Assembly: GCF_036241575.1 (NCBI RefSeq)
Contig: NZ_CP108455.1
Location: 5,645,501-5,709,500, forward strand
Length of the DNA stretch: 64,000 bases
From: Streptomyces sp. NBC_01267
GTDB taxonomy: Bacteria; Actinomycetota; Actinomycetes; Streptomycetales; Streptomycetaceae
Direction of reading: 5' to 3'
In this document: positions 44,718 through 56,230 of the stretch, in pieces
Numbering within the stretch: the stretch's first letter is position 1
Layout of the letters: each line of letters begins with the position of its first letter
Made by a program: the position numbers and the translations under genes
The notes under the pieces: model-generated
What the model saw: the letters and a program-made list of their open reading frames with translations, nothing else
What the model was told of the DNA's origin: nothing
Database searches by the model: none

Positions 44718-45722
44718 GTGAGCGAGAAGAGCAAGTTCAGCTGGGGACCGGCCACCGGGATCGGTTCCATGCCGGGCGGCGACGCGCGGGAGACCGCGAA
44801 GACCGTCATCGGGTCCTTCGAGGACTTTCCGTATCTGGCCGAACTGCCCGCGCGCGGGCCGGGCTCCGACATGATCGGGCGGACCATCGGGCTGCTCGTC
44901 GAGATGTACGCCCACCTGGAGCCCAGCGGCTGGCGCGTCAGCGACCGGCCGGGTCACGACACCCGTCGTGCACGCTCCTGGCTGGGCGAGGACCTCGACG
45001 CGCTGGAGGAGTTCACCCAGGGGTACGAAGGGCCGCTCAAGGTGCAGGCCGTCGGGCCCTGGACGCTGGCCGCCGGGCTCGAACTGCGGGGCGGAGAGGC
45101 CGTTCTCGGCGACTCCGGCGCCTGCCGGGACCTCACCGCCTCGCTCGCCGAGGGGCTGCGCGGGCACCTCGCCGAGGTGCGCCGCCGGGTGCCGGGCGCT
45201 CAGCTGGTGCTCCAGCTCGACGAGCCGTCGCTCGTCTCCGTACTGCGCGGGCAGATCAGGACGGCCAGCGGTTACCGGACCCACCGGGCCGTGGACCGGC
45301 AGCTCGTCGAGGGCGCGCTGCGCGACGTGATGGCGGTCAGCGACGGTCCGGTGATCGTGCATTCCTGTGCGCCCGACGTGCCGTTCGCGCTGCTTCGGCG
45401 GGCCGGCGCCGCAGGCGTCTCGTTCGATTTCAGCCTTCTCACCGAGCGTGACGAGGACGCGATCGGAGAGGCCGTGGAGGGCGGTACCCGGCTCTTCGCC
45501 GGAGTGGTGCCCGGCACCGACACCGCATTGTCAGACCCTGCCGGTAGCGTCATGGGTGTCAGGACGCTGTGGCGCAGGCTGGGGCTGAATCCGGGGACTC
45601 TCACCGAGTCCCTGGTGCTCACCCCGGCGTGCGGGCTGGCGGGCGCTTCGCCCGCGTACGCCCGTGCGGCCCTCGCGCACTGTATCCGTGCGGCGAAGTC
45701 GCTCGCGGACAACCCTGAGTAA
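44718..45722 (+). CDS. MetE C-terminal-like (cobalamin-independent methionine synthase family) protein
   Basis: A 334-residue protein equal to only the catalytic barrel of MetE-type enzymes. It has 'GIGSMPGGDARETAK' at the start, 'AVGPWTLAAGLELRGGE', 'LVLQLDEPSLVSVL' and the zinc-region motifs 'VIVHSCAPDVPFALLRRAGAAGVSFDFSLL' and 'TPACGLAG'. The His-x-Cys and the later Cys fit the zinc site. It lacks the N-terminal folate domain, so true methionine synthesis from methyl-THF is doubtful; short forms may use other methyl donors. GTG 44718 is chosen; a TTG at 44712 is close. It is followed by ligA 33 bases later. Confidence 0.85.
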   Translation: MSEKSKFSWGPATGIGSMPGGDARETAKTVIGSFEDFPYLAELPARGPGSDMIGRTIGLLVEMYAHLEPSGWRVSDRPGHDTRRARSWLGEDLDALEEFTQGYEGPLKVQAVGPWTLAAGLELRGGEAVLGDSGACRDLTASLAEGLRGHLAEVRRRVPGAQLVLQLDEPSLVSVLRGQIRTASGYRTHRAVDRQLVEGALRDVMAVSDGPVIVHSCAPDVPFALLRRAGAAGVSFDFSLLTERDEDAIGEAVEGGTRLFAGVVPGTDTALSDPAGSVMGVRTLWRRLGLNPGTLTESLVLTPACGLAGASPAYARAALAHCIRAAKSLADNPE

Positions 45723-47963
<2,241 letters not shown>

Positions 47964-48077
47964 CCGCAGGACCGGGCCCAAGCTCACCCGTTCGGCGCAT
48001 AGCAGATGGTTAAGGATGGTCGGGTCGCATTCGGGCAAGACCTGCAGACGGCTGCCCGTCGGGGCCTTCTGCGGCCT

Positions 48078-48090
48078 ACTGTTGAACAGT
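48078..48090. promoter_or_regulatory. 13-bp palindrome upstream of the c-di-GMP gene
   Basis: ACTGTT-G-AACAGT, a perfect 6+1+6 dyad 130 bases before the ATG of the GGDEF-EAL gene and about 115 bases after ligA. A regulator site is possible; no matching regulator was identified. Confidence 0.35.
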
Positions 48091-48219
48091 GCGCCCGTCG
48101 TGCACGGCTTCCAAACGGTCTCCCCTGCTCCCCCGGAGCTCGGGACGGGTTCAAGTCGTGATGGCACGACAGAGGGCCATCGCGTGGCATGGGCACTGCC
48201 GGCTGTGAGAGGGACGGGC

Positions 48220-50394
48220 ATGAAACCGACCGAGAGCGCCGATCCGGACGGGCGAGTGCGCGGCCTCGCGTACTTCGCTCACTCCGTGTCGAAGCTGTCC
48301 GCCTTCCCCTTCGTCGTGGGACTGGCGGCCATCGCTCTGGCGACCGGGCTGCTGCAGGCGGTCCGGGACGGCAGCGCGCTGTTCCCCGACGGCACGGTCG
48401 GCTGGGCACTGGCCGTGCTCACCGGCGTCATCGTGGGCCATCTGGTCGCCCTCGGCCGCGACCGCTGGTGGGGCGGCACCGGATCCGGCGCCGCCCTCAC
48501 TCTCGCCGTACTGCTGCTGTACGGCTGGCTGCCGGCCGCGCTGGTCAGCCTGGCCGTCGTCGTCCTGGTCGGGGCGGCGCGCAGCCACCGCTGGCGGCAG
48601 GGGCTGCTGCACGGCGCGTCCGACATCCTGGGCATCGGCGCCGCCGCTCTCGTCCTCGCCGCGTTCGGGGAGGCCCCGACCGTCGAGCACCCCTGGCGGC
48701 CACTCCACTGGGGGATCGGCTCCGCGTTAGAAATCGTGGTGGCGGCCTGCGCCTATCTGCTGGTGACCAGGGTGCTGCTGTGGTCCGCGCTGGCGCCGCA
48801 CAACGGCGGACTTCCGACGGTGGCCCGCACGGCACTGGTCAGGCAGGGCCTCGTCGGCGTCGCCCTGCTCGGTATCGCCCCGCTGATCTGCGTGGTCGGT
48901 ATGTCGCTGCCGTTGCTGCTGCCGCTCTTCGCGGTACCGCTGATCGCCCTGGATTCCACGCTGTGGATCGCGAGGGCCCGCGCGGAGGAGCAGTTGCGCG
49001 ACCCGCTGACCGGACTGCCCAACCGCCAGTGGCTGTTGGAGCGGACCTGGGCGGCGCTGTCGGAGGCGGAGAGCAGCGGAAGCAGATCGTCGCTCGTGCT
49101 GATCGACCTCGACCGGTTCCGGTCGGTCAACGACACGCTCGGCCATCTGGCGGGCGACAGGCTGCTGTTGCAGATAGCAGACCGGCTGCGGCTCGCGCTG
49201 CCGCGCGGCGCGGAGGTCGCGCGGCTGGGCGGCGACGAGTTCGCGGTACTGCTCCCGGTGGCCGACTCGGCGACGAGCGTGATGCGCATCGCCCGCCATC
49301 TCGTCGCCGAACTGGGCTCCCCGCTCGACCTGGACGGACTGACGCTGGTGCTGGAGGCGAGCGCCGGCGTCTCCGTCTTTCCCGACCACGCGCTGGACGC
49401 CGAGGGGCTGCTCCAGCGGGCGGACGTAGCGATGTACCAGGCGAAGCGGGACCGCACGGGCGTCGAGGTCTACGAGTCCAAGCGGGACTCCAACACACCT
49501 GACCGGCTCGGACTGCTGGGTGACCTGCGGCGCGCCCTCGACGCGGGTGACGTGGAACTGCACTACCAGCCGAAGGTCCGGTTCGACGGACAGGTGGCGG
49601 GACTTGAAGCACTGGTCCGGTGGGTGCACCCGGAGCGCGGCAGGGTCCCCCCGGACGAGTTCATCGCGATCGCCGAGTCGTCCGGGCTGATGCCGCACCT
49701 CACCGAATACGTACTGGAGACGGCCCTCGCCCAGGTCGCCAAGTGGCGCGCGCAGGGCCTGAAGGTCCCGGTGGCGGTCAATGTGTCGCCGCGCGACGTG
49801 CACACCCCCGGCTTCGCGGGCGCGGTGGCCGCGCGGCTGGCCCGGCACGGCGTGCCGCCGGGCGCCCTCCAGTTGGAGATCACCGAACACGTCCTGCTGG
49901 AGGACCCGCAGCGGGCGGCCGACACCCTGGCCGGGCTGACCGCGCACGGCGTGAAGATGTCGCTGGACGACTTCGGCACCGGGTACTCCTCACTGGTCCA
50001 CCTGCGCCGGCTGCCGGTCAGCGAACTGAAGATCGACCGGTCGTTCGTGGCCCGGCTGGCGGTGGACAACGAGGACGCGGAGATCGTCCGCTGCACCGTC
50101 GACCTGGCGCACTCGCTGGGCCTGATCGTCGTCGCCGAGGGCGTCGAGGACGACGAGACCTGGGAACGGCTGAGGGACCTGGGCTGCGACGCGGTGCAGG
50201 GATGGCTGGTGGCCGCGGCGATGCCGCCGCACGAGGCGACCGCGTGGCTGCTGGCGCGTGGGTCCCGGGGATGGCAGCGGCCCGCGGAACTGGCGGCTGC
50301 GGCTGCGGCTGCCGCGGCGGCGGAGCAGGAGAAAAGGATGGGTCAGGTCGTACTGCACAGCAGGCCGGGCCGGCCGCCGGAGCCGCGGCCGTAG
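48220..50394 (+). CDS. rmdB: GGDEF-EAL c-di-GMP enzyme, RmdB-like, with TTA codon
   Basis: A 724-residue membrane protein. About six to eight helices (residues about 28-250) precede a GGDEF domain with the intact signature GGDEF at 337-341, whose upstream inhibitory-site residue is Glu rather than Asp (RGAE). An EAL domain follows with 'YQPKV', EAL at 463-465, 'NVSPRDVH' and 'LDDFGTGYSS'. The RmdA/RmdB class acts mainly as a c-di-GMP phosphodiesterase controlling colony development. Position just after ligA matches S. coelicolor SCO5495 (RmdB), from memory. ATG 48220 follows GAGAGGG. Leu170 is encoded by TTA (48727-48729), so translation may need bldA tRNA. Confidence 0.9.
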   Translation: MKPTESADPDGRVRGLAYFAHSVSKLSAFPFVVGLAAIALATGLLQAVRDGSALFPDGTVGWALAVLTGVIVGHLVALGRDRWWGGTGSGAALTLAVLLLYGWLPAALVSLAVVVLVGAARSHRWRQGLLHGASDILGIGAAALVLAAFGEAPTVEHPWRPLHWGIGSALEIVVAACAYLLVTRVLLWSALAPHNGGLPTVARTALVRQGLVGVALLGIAPLICVVGMSLPLLLPLFAVPLIALDSTLWIARARAEEQLRDPLTGLPNRQWLLERTWAALSEAESSGSRSSLVLIDLDRFRSVNDTLGHLAGDRLLLQIADRLRLALPRGAEVARLGGDEFAVLLPVADSATSVMRIARHLVAELGSPLDLDGLTLVLEASAGVSVFPDHALDAEGLLQRADVAMYQAKRDRTGVEVYESKRDSNTPDRLGLLGDLRRALDAGDVELHYQPKVRFDGQVAGLEALVRWVHPERGRVPPDEFIAIAESSGLMPHLTEYVLETALAQVAKWRAQGLKVPVAVNVSPRDVHTPGFAGAVAARLARHGVPPGALQLEITEHVLLEDPQRAADTLAGLTAHGVKMSLDDFGTGYSSLVHLRRLPVSELKIDRSFVARLAVDNEDAEIVRCTVDLAHSLGLIVVAEGVEDDETWERLRDLGCDAVQGWLVAAAMPPHEATAWLLARGSRGWQRPAELAAAAAAAAAAEQEKRMGQVVLHSRPGRPPEPRP

Positions 50395-50595
50395 CGACAA
50401 GCACGTACCCGCAGACGGGGTTTCCCCCGGCCCGCACGGCATCGGGGGAGTGGAACAGCCCCGTGCGCAGACCCCGTGGAACGACCGTCCCGTCCCGGTC
50501 ACCACCACCCCAGGGGAATCCGTTTAGTGAGCAGGGGCCCCCGCCCCATAGGATTGGGCCAAAATCCACTCACACTCACCCCTGAGGATCGCCGC

Positions 50596-50892
50596 ATGCC
50601 TGGCATCACGCGCGAGGAGGTCGCCCACCTCGCACGGCTGGCACGTCTGGAGCTGAAGGCCGAAGAGCTCGATCACTTCGCCGGACAGCTCGACGACATT
50701 CTCGGCGCGGTCGCCCGCGTCTCCGAGGTCGCCGATCAAGACGTACCGCCGACCTCCCACCCGCTGCCGCTGACCAATGTCATGCGCGCGGACGAGGTCC
50801 GTCCGTCGCTCACCCCGGAGCAGGCCCTCTCCGGTGCCCCCGCCCAGGAGCAGCGGCGTTTCAAGGTGCCGCAGATCCTGGGGGAGGACTAA
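50596..50892 (+). CDS. gatC: Asp/Glu-tRNA amidotransferase subunit C
   Basis: A 98-residue subunit that holds GatA and GatB together in the GatCAB complex. Landmarks are '[33 protein letters not shown]', then '[31 protein letters not shown]' and the end '[11 protein letters not shown]', all typical of GatC. ATG 50596 gives the standard start 'MPGITREE'. It is the first gene of the gatC-gatA-(small)-gatB operon, five bases before gatA. Confidence 0.95.
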   Translation: MPGITREEVAHLARLARLELKAEELDHFAGQLDDILGAVARVSEVADQDVPPTSHPLPLTNVMRADEVRPSLTPEQALSGAPAQEQRRFKVPQILGED

Positions 50893-50897
50893 CAGTC

Positions 50898-52397
50898 ATG
50901 ACGGACATCAACATCATCAAGCTCACCGCCGCCGAGATCGCCGAGAAGATCGCTTCCGGGGAGCTCACGGCCGTCGAGGTCACCGAGGCCCACCTGGCCC
51001 GCATCGCGGCCGTCGACGAGAAGGTGCACGCCTTCCTGCACGTCGACCGCGAGGGCGCGCTCGCGCAGGCCCGCGCCGTCGACGCCAAGCGGGCGAACGG
51101 CGAGAAGCTCGGTCCGCTGGCCGGCGTTCCCCTGGCGCTGAAGGACATCTTCACCACCGAGGGCGTCCCGACCACCGTCGGCTCGAAGATCCTCGAAGGC
51201 TGGATCCCGCCGTACGACGCGACCGTCACGAAGCGCCTCAAGGCCGCCGACGTCGTCATCCTCGGCAAGACCAACATGGACGAGTTCGCCATGGGGTCGT
51301 CGACGGAGAACAGCGCCTACGGACCCACCGGCAACCCCTGGGACCTCACCCGGATCCCCGGCGGCTCCGGCGGCGGCTCGTCCGCCGCGCTTGCCGCGTA
51401 CGAGGCCCCGCTCGCCATCGGTACGGACACCGGCGGTTCCATCCGCCAGCCCGCTGCCGTCACCGGCACCGTCGGGGTCAAGCCGACCTACGGCGGGGTC
51501 TCCCGCTACGGCATGGTGGCGTTCTCGTCCTCCCTCGACCAGGGCGGTCCCTGCGCCCGTACGGTGCTGGACGCGGCCCTGCTGCACGAGGCCATCGCCG
51601 GGCACGACCCGCTCGACTCGACCTCCATCGACGCCCCGGTCCCGCCGGTCGTCGAGGCCGCGCGCAACGGCTCGGTCGCCGGGCTGCGGGTCGGCGTCGT
51701 CAAGCAGTTCCGCGGCGAGGGCTACCAGGCCGGGGTCATCCAGCGCTTCGACGAGTCGGTCGAGCTCCTCAAGGGGCTCGGCGCCGACATCGTGGAGCTG
51801 GACTGCCCCTCGTTCGACCTGGCTCTTTCGGCCTACTACCTGATCGCCCCGTCGGAGTGCAGCTCCAACCTGGCCCGCTTCGACGCCATGCGGTACGGCC
51901 TGCGGGTGGGCGACGACGGCACGAAGTCCGCCGAGGACGTCACCGCGCTCTCCCGCGAGGCCGGTTTCGGCGACGAGGTCAAGCGCCGCGTCATCCTCGG
52001 TACGTACGCGCTCAGCTCCGGCTACTACGACGCGTACTACGGCAGCGCCCAGAAGGTCCGCACGCTCATCACGCGGGACTTCGAGAAGGCATTCGAGCAG
52101 GTCGACGTGATCGTTTCGCCGACCACGCCCACCACCGCCTTCCCGATCGGTGAGCGCGCCGACGACCCGATGGCGATGTACCTCGCCGACCTGTGCACCA
52201 TTCCGACCAACCTGGCCGGCAACTCCGCCATGTCGCTGCCCTGCGGCCTGGCCCCGGAGGACGGGCTGCCGGTCGGCCTGCAGATCATCGCCCCCGCCAT
52301 GAAGGACGACCGTCTGTACAAGGTCGGGGCCGCCGTCGAGGCCGCCTTCGTGGAAAAGTGGGGACACCCGCTGCTTGAGGAGGCTCCGTCGTTGTGA
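50898..52397 (+). CDS. gatA: Asp/Glu-tRNA amidotransferase subunit A
   Basis: A 499-residue glutaminase subunit of the amidase-signature family. The Lys-cisSer-Ser triad is Lys82 (LALKDIF), Ser157 ([10 protein letters not shown]) and Ser181 ([11 protein letters not shown]). It liberates ammonia from glutamine, which is channelled to GatB for conversion of Glu-tRNA(Gln) and Asp-tRNA(Asn). ATG 50898 gives '[18 protein letters not shown]'. Its stop overlaps the start of the small membrane protein gene (GTGA). Confidence 0.97.
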   Translation: MTDINIIKLTAAEIAEKIASGELTAVEVTEAHLARIAAVDEKVHAFLHVDREGALAQARAVDAKRANGEKLGPLAGVPLALKDIFTTEGVPTTVGSKILEGWIPPYDATVTKRLKAADVVILGKTNMDEFAMGSSTENSAYGPTGNPWDLTRIPGGSGGGSSAALAAYEAPLAIGTDTGGSIRQPAAVTGTVGVKPTYGGVSRYGMVAFSSSLDQGGPCARTVLDAALLHEAIAGHDPLDSTSIDAPVPPVVEAARNGSVAGLRVGVVKQFRGEGYQAGVIQRFDESVELLKGLGADIVELDCPSFDLALSAYYLIAPSECSSNLARFDAMRYGLRVGDDGTKSAEDVTALSREAGFGDEVKRRVILGTYALSSGYYDAYYGSAQKVRTLITRDFEKAFEQVDVIVSPTTPTTAFPIGERADDPMAMYLADLCTIPTNLAGNSAMSLPCGLAPEDGLPVGLQIIAPAMKDDRLYKVGAAVEAAFVEKWGHPLLEEAPSL

Positions 52398-52633
52398 GTG
52401 CTGTGAGCAAGGCCAAGGGATTCAAGAAGTCCAAGGCCGGTACGTACCTGTCCATCGGAACCACCGCCTTCGGTGCGCTGAGCGTGGTCAAGCAGGCCAA
52501 GCAGGCCCGTACCGAGAACGACACGCTCCGTCTGGTCGACGCCGTCGTCTCCGCCGCCGCCATCGCCACCGGCATCGCTCTGCTCCTGCGTGAGCTGAAG
52601 CGCCTGGGCGACGACGACGTCCTGCTGGGCTGA
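52394..52633 (+). CDS. conserved small protein between gatA and gatB
   Basis: A 79-residue basic protein starting at GTG 52394 and overlapping gatA's TGA. It reads '[39 protein letters not shown]' and has one hydrophobic segment '[21 protein letters not shown]'. The same arrangement is seen in S. coelicolor (between gatA and gatB, from memory), so it is a real gene kept in the operon. Function unknown. It may be membrane-associated, and its cotranslation suggests a link to GatCAB or to membrane delivery. Confidence 0.75.
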   Translation: MSAVSKAKGFKKSKAGTYLSIGTTAFGALSVVKQAKQARTENDTLRLVDAVVSAAAIATGIALLLRELKRLGDDDVLLG

Positions 52634-52649
52634 GAGGGAAAGTCTCATC

Positions 52650-54158
52650 GTGACCGTCACTGAACTCGCGTCGTACGAGGAAGCCCTCACGACGTACGAC
52701 CCCGTCATGGGCCTTGAGGTCCATGTCGAACTCGGCACCAGGACCAAGATGTTCTGCGGCTGCTCGACCGAGCTGGGTGCCGAGCCCAACTCGCAGACCT
52801 GCCCCACCTGTCTGGGTCTGCCGGGCTCGCTGCCGGTCGTCAACGCGATCGGCGTCGAGTCGGCCATCAAGATCGGCCTCGCGCTGAACTGCGAGATCGC
52901 CGAGTGGTGCCGCTTCGCCCGGAAGAACTACTTCTATCCGGACATGCCGAAGAACTTCCAGACCTCGCAGTACGACGAGCCGATCGCCTTCAACGGCTAT
53001 CTGGACGTCCAGCTGGAGGACGGCGAGACCTTCCGGGTGCAGATCGAGCGCGCCCACATGGAGGAGGACACCGGAAAGTCGCTGCACGTCGGCGGCGCCA
53101 CCGGCCGTATCCACGGCGCGTCCCACTCGCTGCTCGACTACAACCGCGCGGGCATCCCGCTCATCGAGATCGTCACCAAGCCGATCGAGGGTGCCGGGGA
53201 GCGTGCCCCCGAGGTCGCCAAGGCGTACGTCGCCGAGCTGCGCGAACTCATCAAGGCGCTCGGCGTCTCCGAGGCCCGGATGGAAATGGGCCAGATGCGC
53301 TGCGACGTGAACCTGTCGCTGCGTCTGCACGGTGTCGAGAAGCTCGGCACCCGCTCGGAGACGAAGAACGTCAACTCGCTGCGTTCGGTGGAGCGCGCCG
53401 CCCGCTACGAGATCCAGCGCCACGCCGCGGTGCTGAACTCCGGCGGTTCGATCGTGCAGGAGACCCGGCACTTCCACGAGGAGGACGGCTCCACCACGGC
53501 CGGCCGCATCAAGGACAACGCCGAGGACTACCGCTACTTCCCGGAGCCCGACCTGGTCCCGGTCGCGCCCGCGCGCGACTGGGTCGAGGAGCTGCGAGCC
53601 GAGCTGCCCGAGCTGCCGCGCGTACGCCGTAACCGGCTGCGTGAGGAGTGGGGCGTCTCCGAGTTCGACATGCAGTCGATTCTCAACGCCGGTGCGATCG
53701 AGCCGATCGTCGCGACGATCGACGCGGGCGCCCCGTCCGACCAGGCCCGCAAGTGGTGGATGGGCGAGCTGGCCCGCAACGCCAACGAGACCGGCCGTGA
53801 GCTCGCGGCGCTGCCGATCACGCCCGAGCAGGTCGCCCGGGTGGCTGCGCTCGTCGCGGCGGGCGACCTCAACGACAAGCTGGCCCGCCAGGTCATCGAC
53901 GGCGTGCTCGCCGGTGAGGGCGGCCCGGACGAGGTCGTGGAGAAGCGCGGTCTGAAGGTCGTCTCGGACGACGGCGCGCTCGGCGCGGCCGTGGACGAGG
54001 CGATCGCCTCCAACGCGGCGATCGCCGACAAGATCCGCAGCGGGAAGGTGGCCGCGGCCGGTGCGCTCGTGGGCGCCGTCATGAAGGCCACCCGGGGTCA
54101 GGCGGACGCGGCACGGGTGCGCGAGCTGATCCTGGAGAAGCTCGGCGCCGAGGGCTGA
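52650..54158 (+). CDS. gatB: Asp/Glu-tRNA amidotransferase subunit B
   Basis: A 502-residue subunit that phosphorylates Glu-tRNA(Gln)/Asp-tRNA(Asn) and transfers ammonia from GatA. The cradle domain has '[30 protein letters not shown]' and '[16 protein letters not shown]', supplying the zinc cysteines, plus '[17 protein letters not shown]' and '[14 protein letters not shown]'. The C-terminal YqeY-like tail binds tRNA ('[34 protein letters not shown]'). GTG 52650 follows GAGAGGGAAAG. Two hairpins after the stop terminate the operon. Confidence 0.97.
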   Translation: MTVTELASYEEALTTYDPVMGLEVHVELGTRTKMFCGCSTELGAEPNSQTCPTCLGLPGSLPVVNAIGVESAIKIGLALNCEIAEWCRFARKNYFYPDMPKNFQTSQYDEPIAFNGYLDVQLEDGETFRVQIERAHMEEDTGKSLHVGGATGRIHGASHSLLDYNRAGIPLIEIVTKPIEGAGERAPEVAKAYVAELRELIKALGVSEARMEMGQMRCDVNLSLRLHGVEKLGTRSETKNVNSLRSVERAARYEIQRHAAVLNSGGSIVQETRHFHEEDGSTTAGRIKDNAEDYRYFPEPDLVPVAPARDWVEELRAELPELPRVRRNRLREEWGVSEFDMQSILNAGAIEPIVATIDAGAPSDQARKWWMGELARNANETGRELAALPITPEQVARVAALVAAGDLNDKLARQVIDGVLAGEGGPDEVVEKRGLKVVSDDGALGAAVDEAIASNAAIADKIRSGKVAAAGALVGAVMKATRGQADAARVRELILEKLGAEG

Positions 54159-54165
54159 CGCCTCA

Positions 54166-54193
54166 GGACAACGGGGGCAGGCCCCCGTTGTCC
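54166..54193 (+). terminator. gatB terminator, first hairpin
   Basis: Arms GGACAACGGGGGC (54166-54178) and GCCCCCGTTGTCC (54181-54193) form a 13-bp stem with a minimal loop, eight bases after the gatB stop. Confidence 0.85.
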
Positions 54194-54195
54194 CC

Positions 54196-54235
54196 AATCG
54201 CCGGACGGGCTTGATTTCAAGCGCGTCCGGCGATT
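54196..54235 (+). terminator. gatB terminator, second hairpin with T-run
   Basis: Outer arms AATCGCCGGAC (54196-54206) and GTCCGGCGATT (54225-54235), with an inner GCTTGA/TCAAGC stem, followed by TT. This form recurs after many Streptomyces genes. Confidence 0.75.
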
Positions 54236-54239
54236 TTCA

Positions 54240-54335
54240 GCCTCTCCGGCGTTTGGAGCGGGGCCCGGGGCGGAGCCCCGGTCACGGGAACGGGCGGGGA
54301 GGGGAAAAGCTCCGCGCAGCGGCCCACCCCCCCCC
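54240..54335. repeat. Streptomyces-type GC-rich intergenic repeat
   Basis: The block includes GGGGCCCGGGGCGGAGCCCC and 'AGGGGAAAAGCTCCGCGCAG', a dispersed element I recall from many Streptomyces intergenic regions. No coding. It leads directly to the ribosome site of the next gene. Confidence 0.5.
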
Positions 54336-54355
54336 ACACATCTCCGGAGCACCCG

Positions 54356-55612
54356 CTGAACACCATCGCCGCCGAGACCCTCTCCGTAGCCCTGCTGCTC
54401 GGCGTACTCGCTTTCGCCGTCGCCCGTCCCCAGGGCCGCCCCGAAGCCGCCGCGGCCGTCCCTGCGGCCGTGATCGTCGTAGCTGTCGGAGCCGTCCCGC
54501 TCTCCGACGCGTGGGACCAGATCCGCACCCTGCTCCCGGTCGTGGGCTTCCTCGCCGCCGTACTCGTACTCTCCCAACTCTGCGCCGCCGACGGCTTGTT
54601 CGCCGCCGCGGGCGACCTGGTGGCGCGGGTCTGCGGCGGGCGGCCGGTGCGGCTGCTCGGCGGGGTGTTCGTCGTGGCCGCCGTGGTGACGGCCGTCCTC
54701 AGCCTCGACGCCACCGTCGTCCTGCTCACCCCGGTGGTCTTCGCCACGGCCGCGCGGGTCGGCGCCCGTTCGCGGCCCCACGTCTACGCGTGCGCGCATC
54801 TCGCCAACTCCGGCTCGCTGCTGCTGCCGGTCTCCAACCTCACCAATCTGCTGGCGTTCGCCGCGAGCGGGCTGACCTTCACCCGGTTCGCCGGGCTGAT
54901 GGCGCTGCCCTGGCTGGCCGCCGTCGTCGTCGAGTACGCCGTCTTCCGCCGCTTCTTCGCCAAGGATCTGGCGGCGGGCGCGCACCCGACGGAGGAAGCG
55001 GAGCGGGCCGAGGTGCCGGTGTTCACCCTGGTGGTGCTGGGGCTGACGCTCGCCGGGTTCGTGGTCACCTCGTTCGCCGGGGCCCAACCGGTCTGGGCCG
55101 CCGTCGCGGGGGCGCTGGTGCTCGCGGTCCGTGCGCTGCGCCGGAGACGTACGACCGTCGTCGGCCTGGTGCGTGATGCCAACCCGTACTTCTGCCTGTT
55201 CGTCCTCGCGCTGGGCGTCGTGGTGAAGGCGGTGGTCGACAACGGTCTCGGCGACGGCATCGGCCGGCTGCTGCCGGGCGGCGCCTCGCTGCCCGCGCTC
55301 CTCGCGGTGGCCGTGGTCGCCGCCGTACTGTCCAACGCGATCAACAACCTGCCGGCGATCCTGGCACTGCTGCCGGTGGTCGGCCCCGCAGGCCCCGGGC
55401 CCGTTCTGGCCGCGCTGATCGGCGTCAACCTCGGGCCGAACCTGACGTACGTGGGCTCGCTCGCCACGCTGCTCTGGCGCCGCATCATGAACGAGCACGG
55501 GAGCGAACCCGAGCTGGGCACCTTCTCCCGGCTCGGCCTGCTGACCGTCCCGGCGACGCTGGCCGTGTCGACCGTCGCGCTGTGGGGCGCGCTCCACCTG
55601 TTCGGGGGCTGA
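54356..55612 (+). CDS. ArsB/SLC13-type anion permease, CTG start
   Basis: A 418-residue membrane permease with ten or more helices: 'LSVALLLGVLAFAVARP', 'VVGFLAAVLVLSQLCAADGLF', 'VLSLDATVVLLTPVVFATA' (the family's D-x-T-V/A-x-L-L-T-P motif) and 'VLSNAINNLPAILALLPVV' (the matching N-N-L-P hairpin). Similar proteins are annotated as arsenite/citrate-type transporters; the ion is unknown. ATG/GTG/TTG starts occur only from 54470, which would cut off the first helix, whereas the CTG at 54356 has GGAG six bases upstream and gives 'NTIAAETLSVALLLG', the family N-terminus. The start is therefore inferred to be CTG. Confidence 0.82.
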   Translation: MNTIAAETLSVALLLGVLAFAVARPQGRPEAAAAVPAAVIVVAVGAVPLSDAWDQIRTLLPVVGFLAAVLVLSQLCAADGLFAAAGDLVARVCGGRPVRLLGGVFVVAAVVTAVLSLDATVVLLTPVVFATAARVGARSRPHVYACAHLANSGSLLLPVSNLTNLLAFAASGLTFTRFAGLMALPWLAAVVVEYAVFRRFFAKDLAAGAHPTEEAERAEVPVFTLVVLGLTLAGFVVTSFAGAQPVWAAVAGALVLAVRALRRRRTTVVGLVRDANPYFCLFVLALGVVVKAVVDNGLGDGIGRLLPGGASLPALLAVAVVAAVLSNAINNLPAILALLPVVGPAGPGPVLAALIGVNLGPNLTYVGSLATLLWRRIMNEHGSEPELGTFSRLGLLTVPATLAVSTVALWGALHLFGG

Positions 55613-55630
55613 CCGGGCGCCCACTCCCGT

Positions 55631-55656
55631 GCGGCCCTCCCGTGCGGAAGGGCCGC
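55631..55656. terminator. bidirectional terminator between permease and S4 protein
   Basis: GCGGCCCT (55631-55638) and AGGGCCGC (55649-55656) form an 8-bp stem with a ten-base loop in the gap between two convergent genes. Confidence 0.65.
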
Positions 55657-55677
55657 TCGGGCCGAAGGGGCGTGCGG

Positions 55678-56064
55678 TCAACGCCCCCGGATGTCCCCGC
55701 GCAGCTGTTCCATCTCCCGCCGGTCCCGCTTCGTCGGCCTTCCCGTGCCCCGGTCGCGCACCGGGATGTCGACCGTGGCCTCGCGCGGCGGGGGCGGCGG
55801 GCTGTTGTCCACGTAGCACTCGGCGGCGACCGGCGGGCCCACCCGCTTGCGCACGGTCCGCGACACCTCGACGATCCGTTCGCGACCCGCGTGGAACAGC
55901 CGGACCTCGTCGCCCGCCTGCACCGGATGGGCGGGCTTCACCCGCTCCCCGTTGAGCCGGGCGTGACCGGCGCGGCAGGCGGCAGCCGCCTGTGAGCGGG
56001 TCTTCGTGAGCCGTACCGACCAGATCCAGGTGTCGAGCCGTACGGTCCCCTCGTCTGCAGCCAT
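55678..56064 (-). CDS. S4-domain RNA-binding protein (Hsp15/HslR-like)
   Basis: A 128-residue protein with an S4 domain at the N-terminus: 'VRLDTWIWSVRLTKTRSQAAAACRAGHARLNGERVKPAHPVQAGDEVRL'. It has a Pro-rich patch and a basic tail ('RPTKRDRREMEQLRGD') as in Hsp15, the factor that rescues 50S subunits carrying a nascent chain after heat shock. The ATG at 56064 gives 'MAADEGTVRLDTWIW'. Convergent with the permease. Function by family only. Confidence 0.88.
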   Translation of the reverse strand: MAADEGTVRLDTWIWSVRLTKTRSQAAAACRAGHARLNGERVKPAHPVQAGDEVRLFHAGRERIVEVSRTVRKRVGPPVAAECYVDNSPPPPPREATVDIPVRDRGTGRPTKRDRREMEQLRGDIRGR

Positions 56065-56230
56065 GCACCGACCCTACGGCCGTTCGTGTCCCTGTGACTA
56101 ACCCCACGAAAGCGGCAATTGATCACGTTTCGATGTCAGAGTGACTCGTCAAAGGTCATACGCTCTTTTCGGTCTATTCCCGATAAAGACCTTGTAATCG
56201 CCCGGGTCGAATCACCGAGGGAGCAGTCCG

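Noticed and set aside
48121..48160. Possible tRNA signal (GGTTCAAGTC-like T-arm)
   Set aside because: No matching acceptor stem, D-arm or anticodon arm could be built around it.
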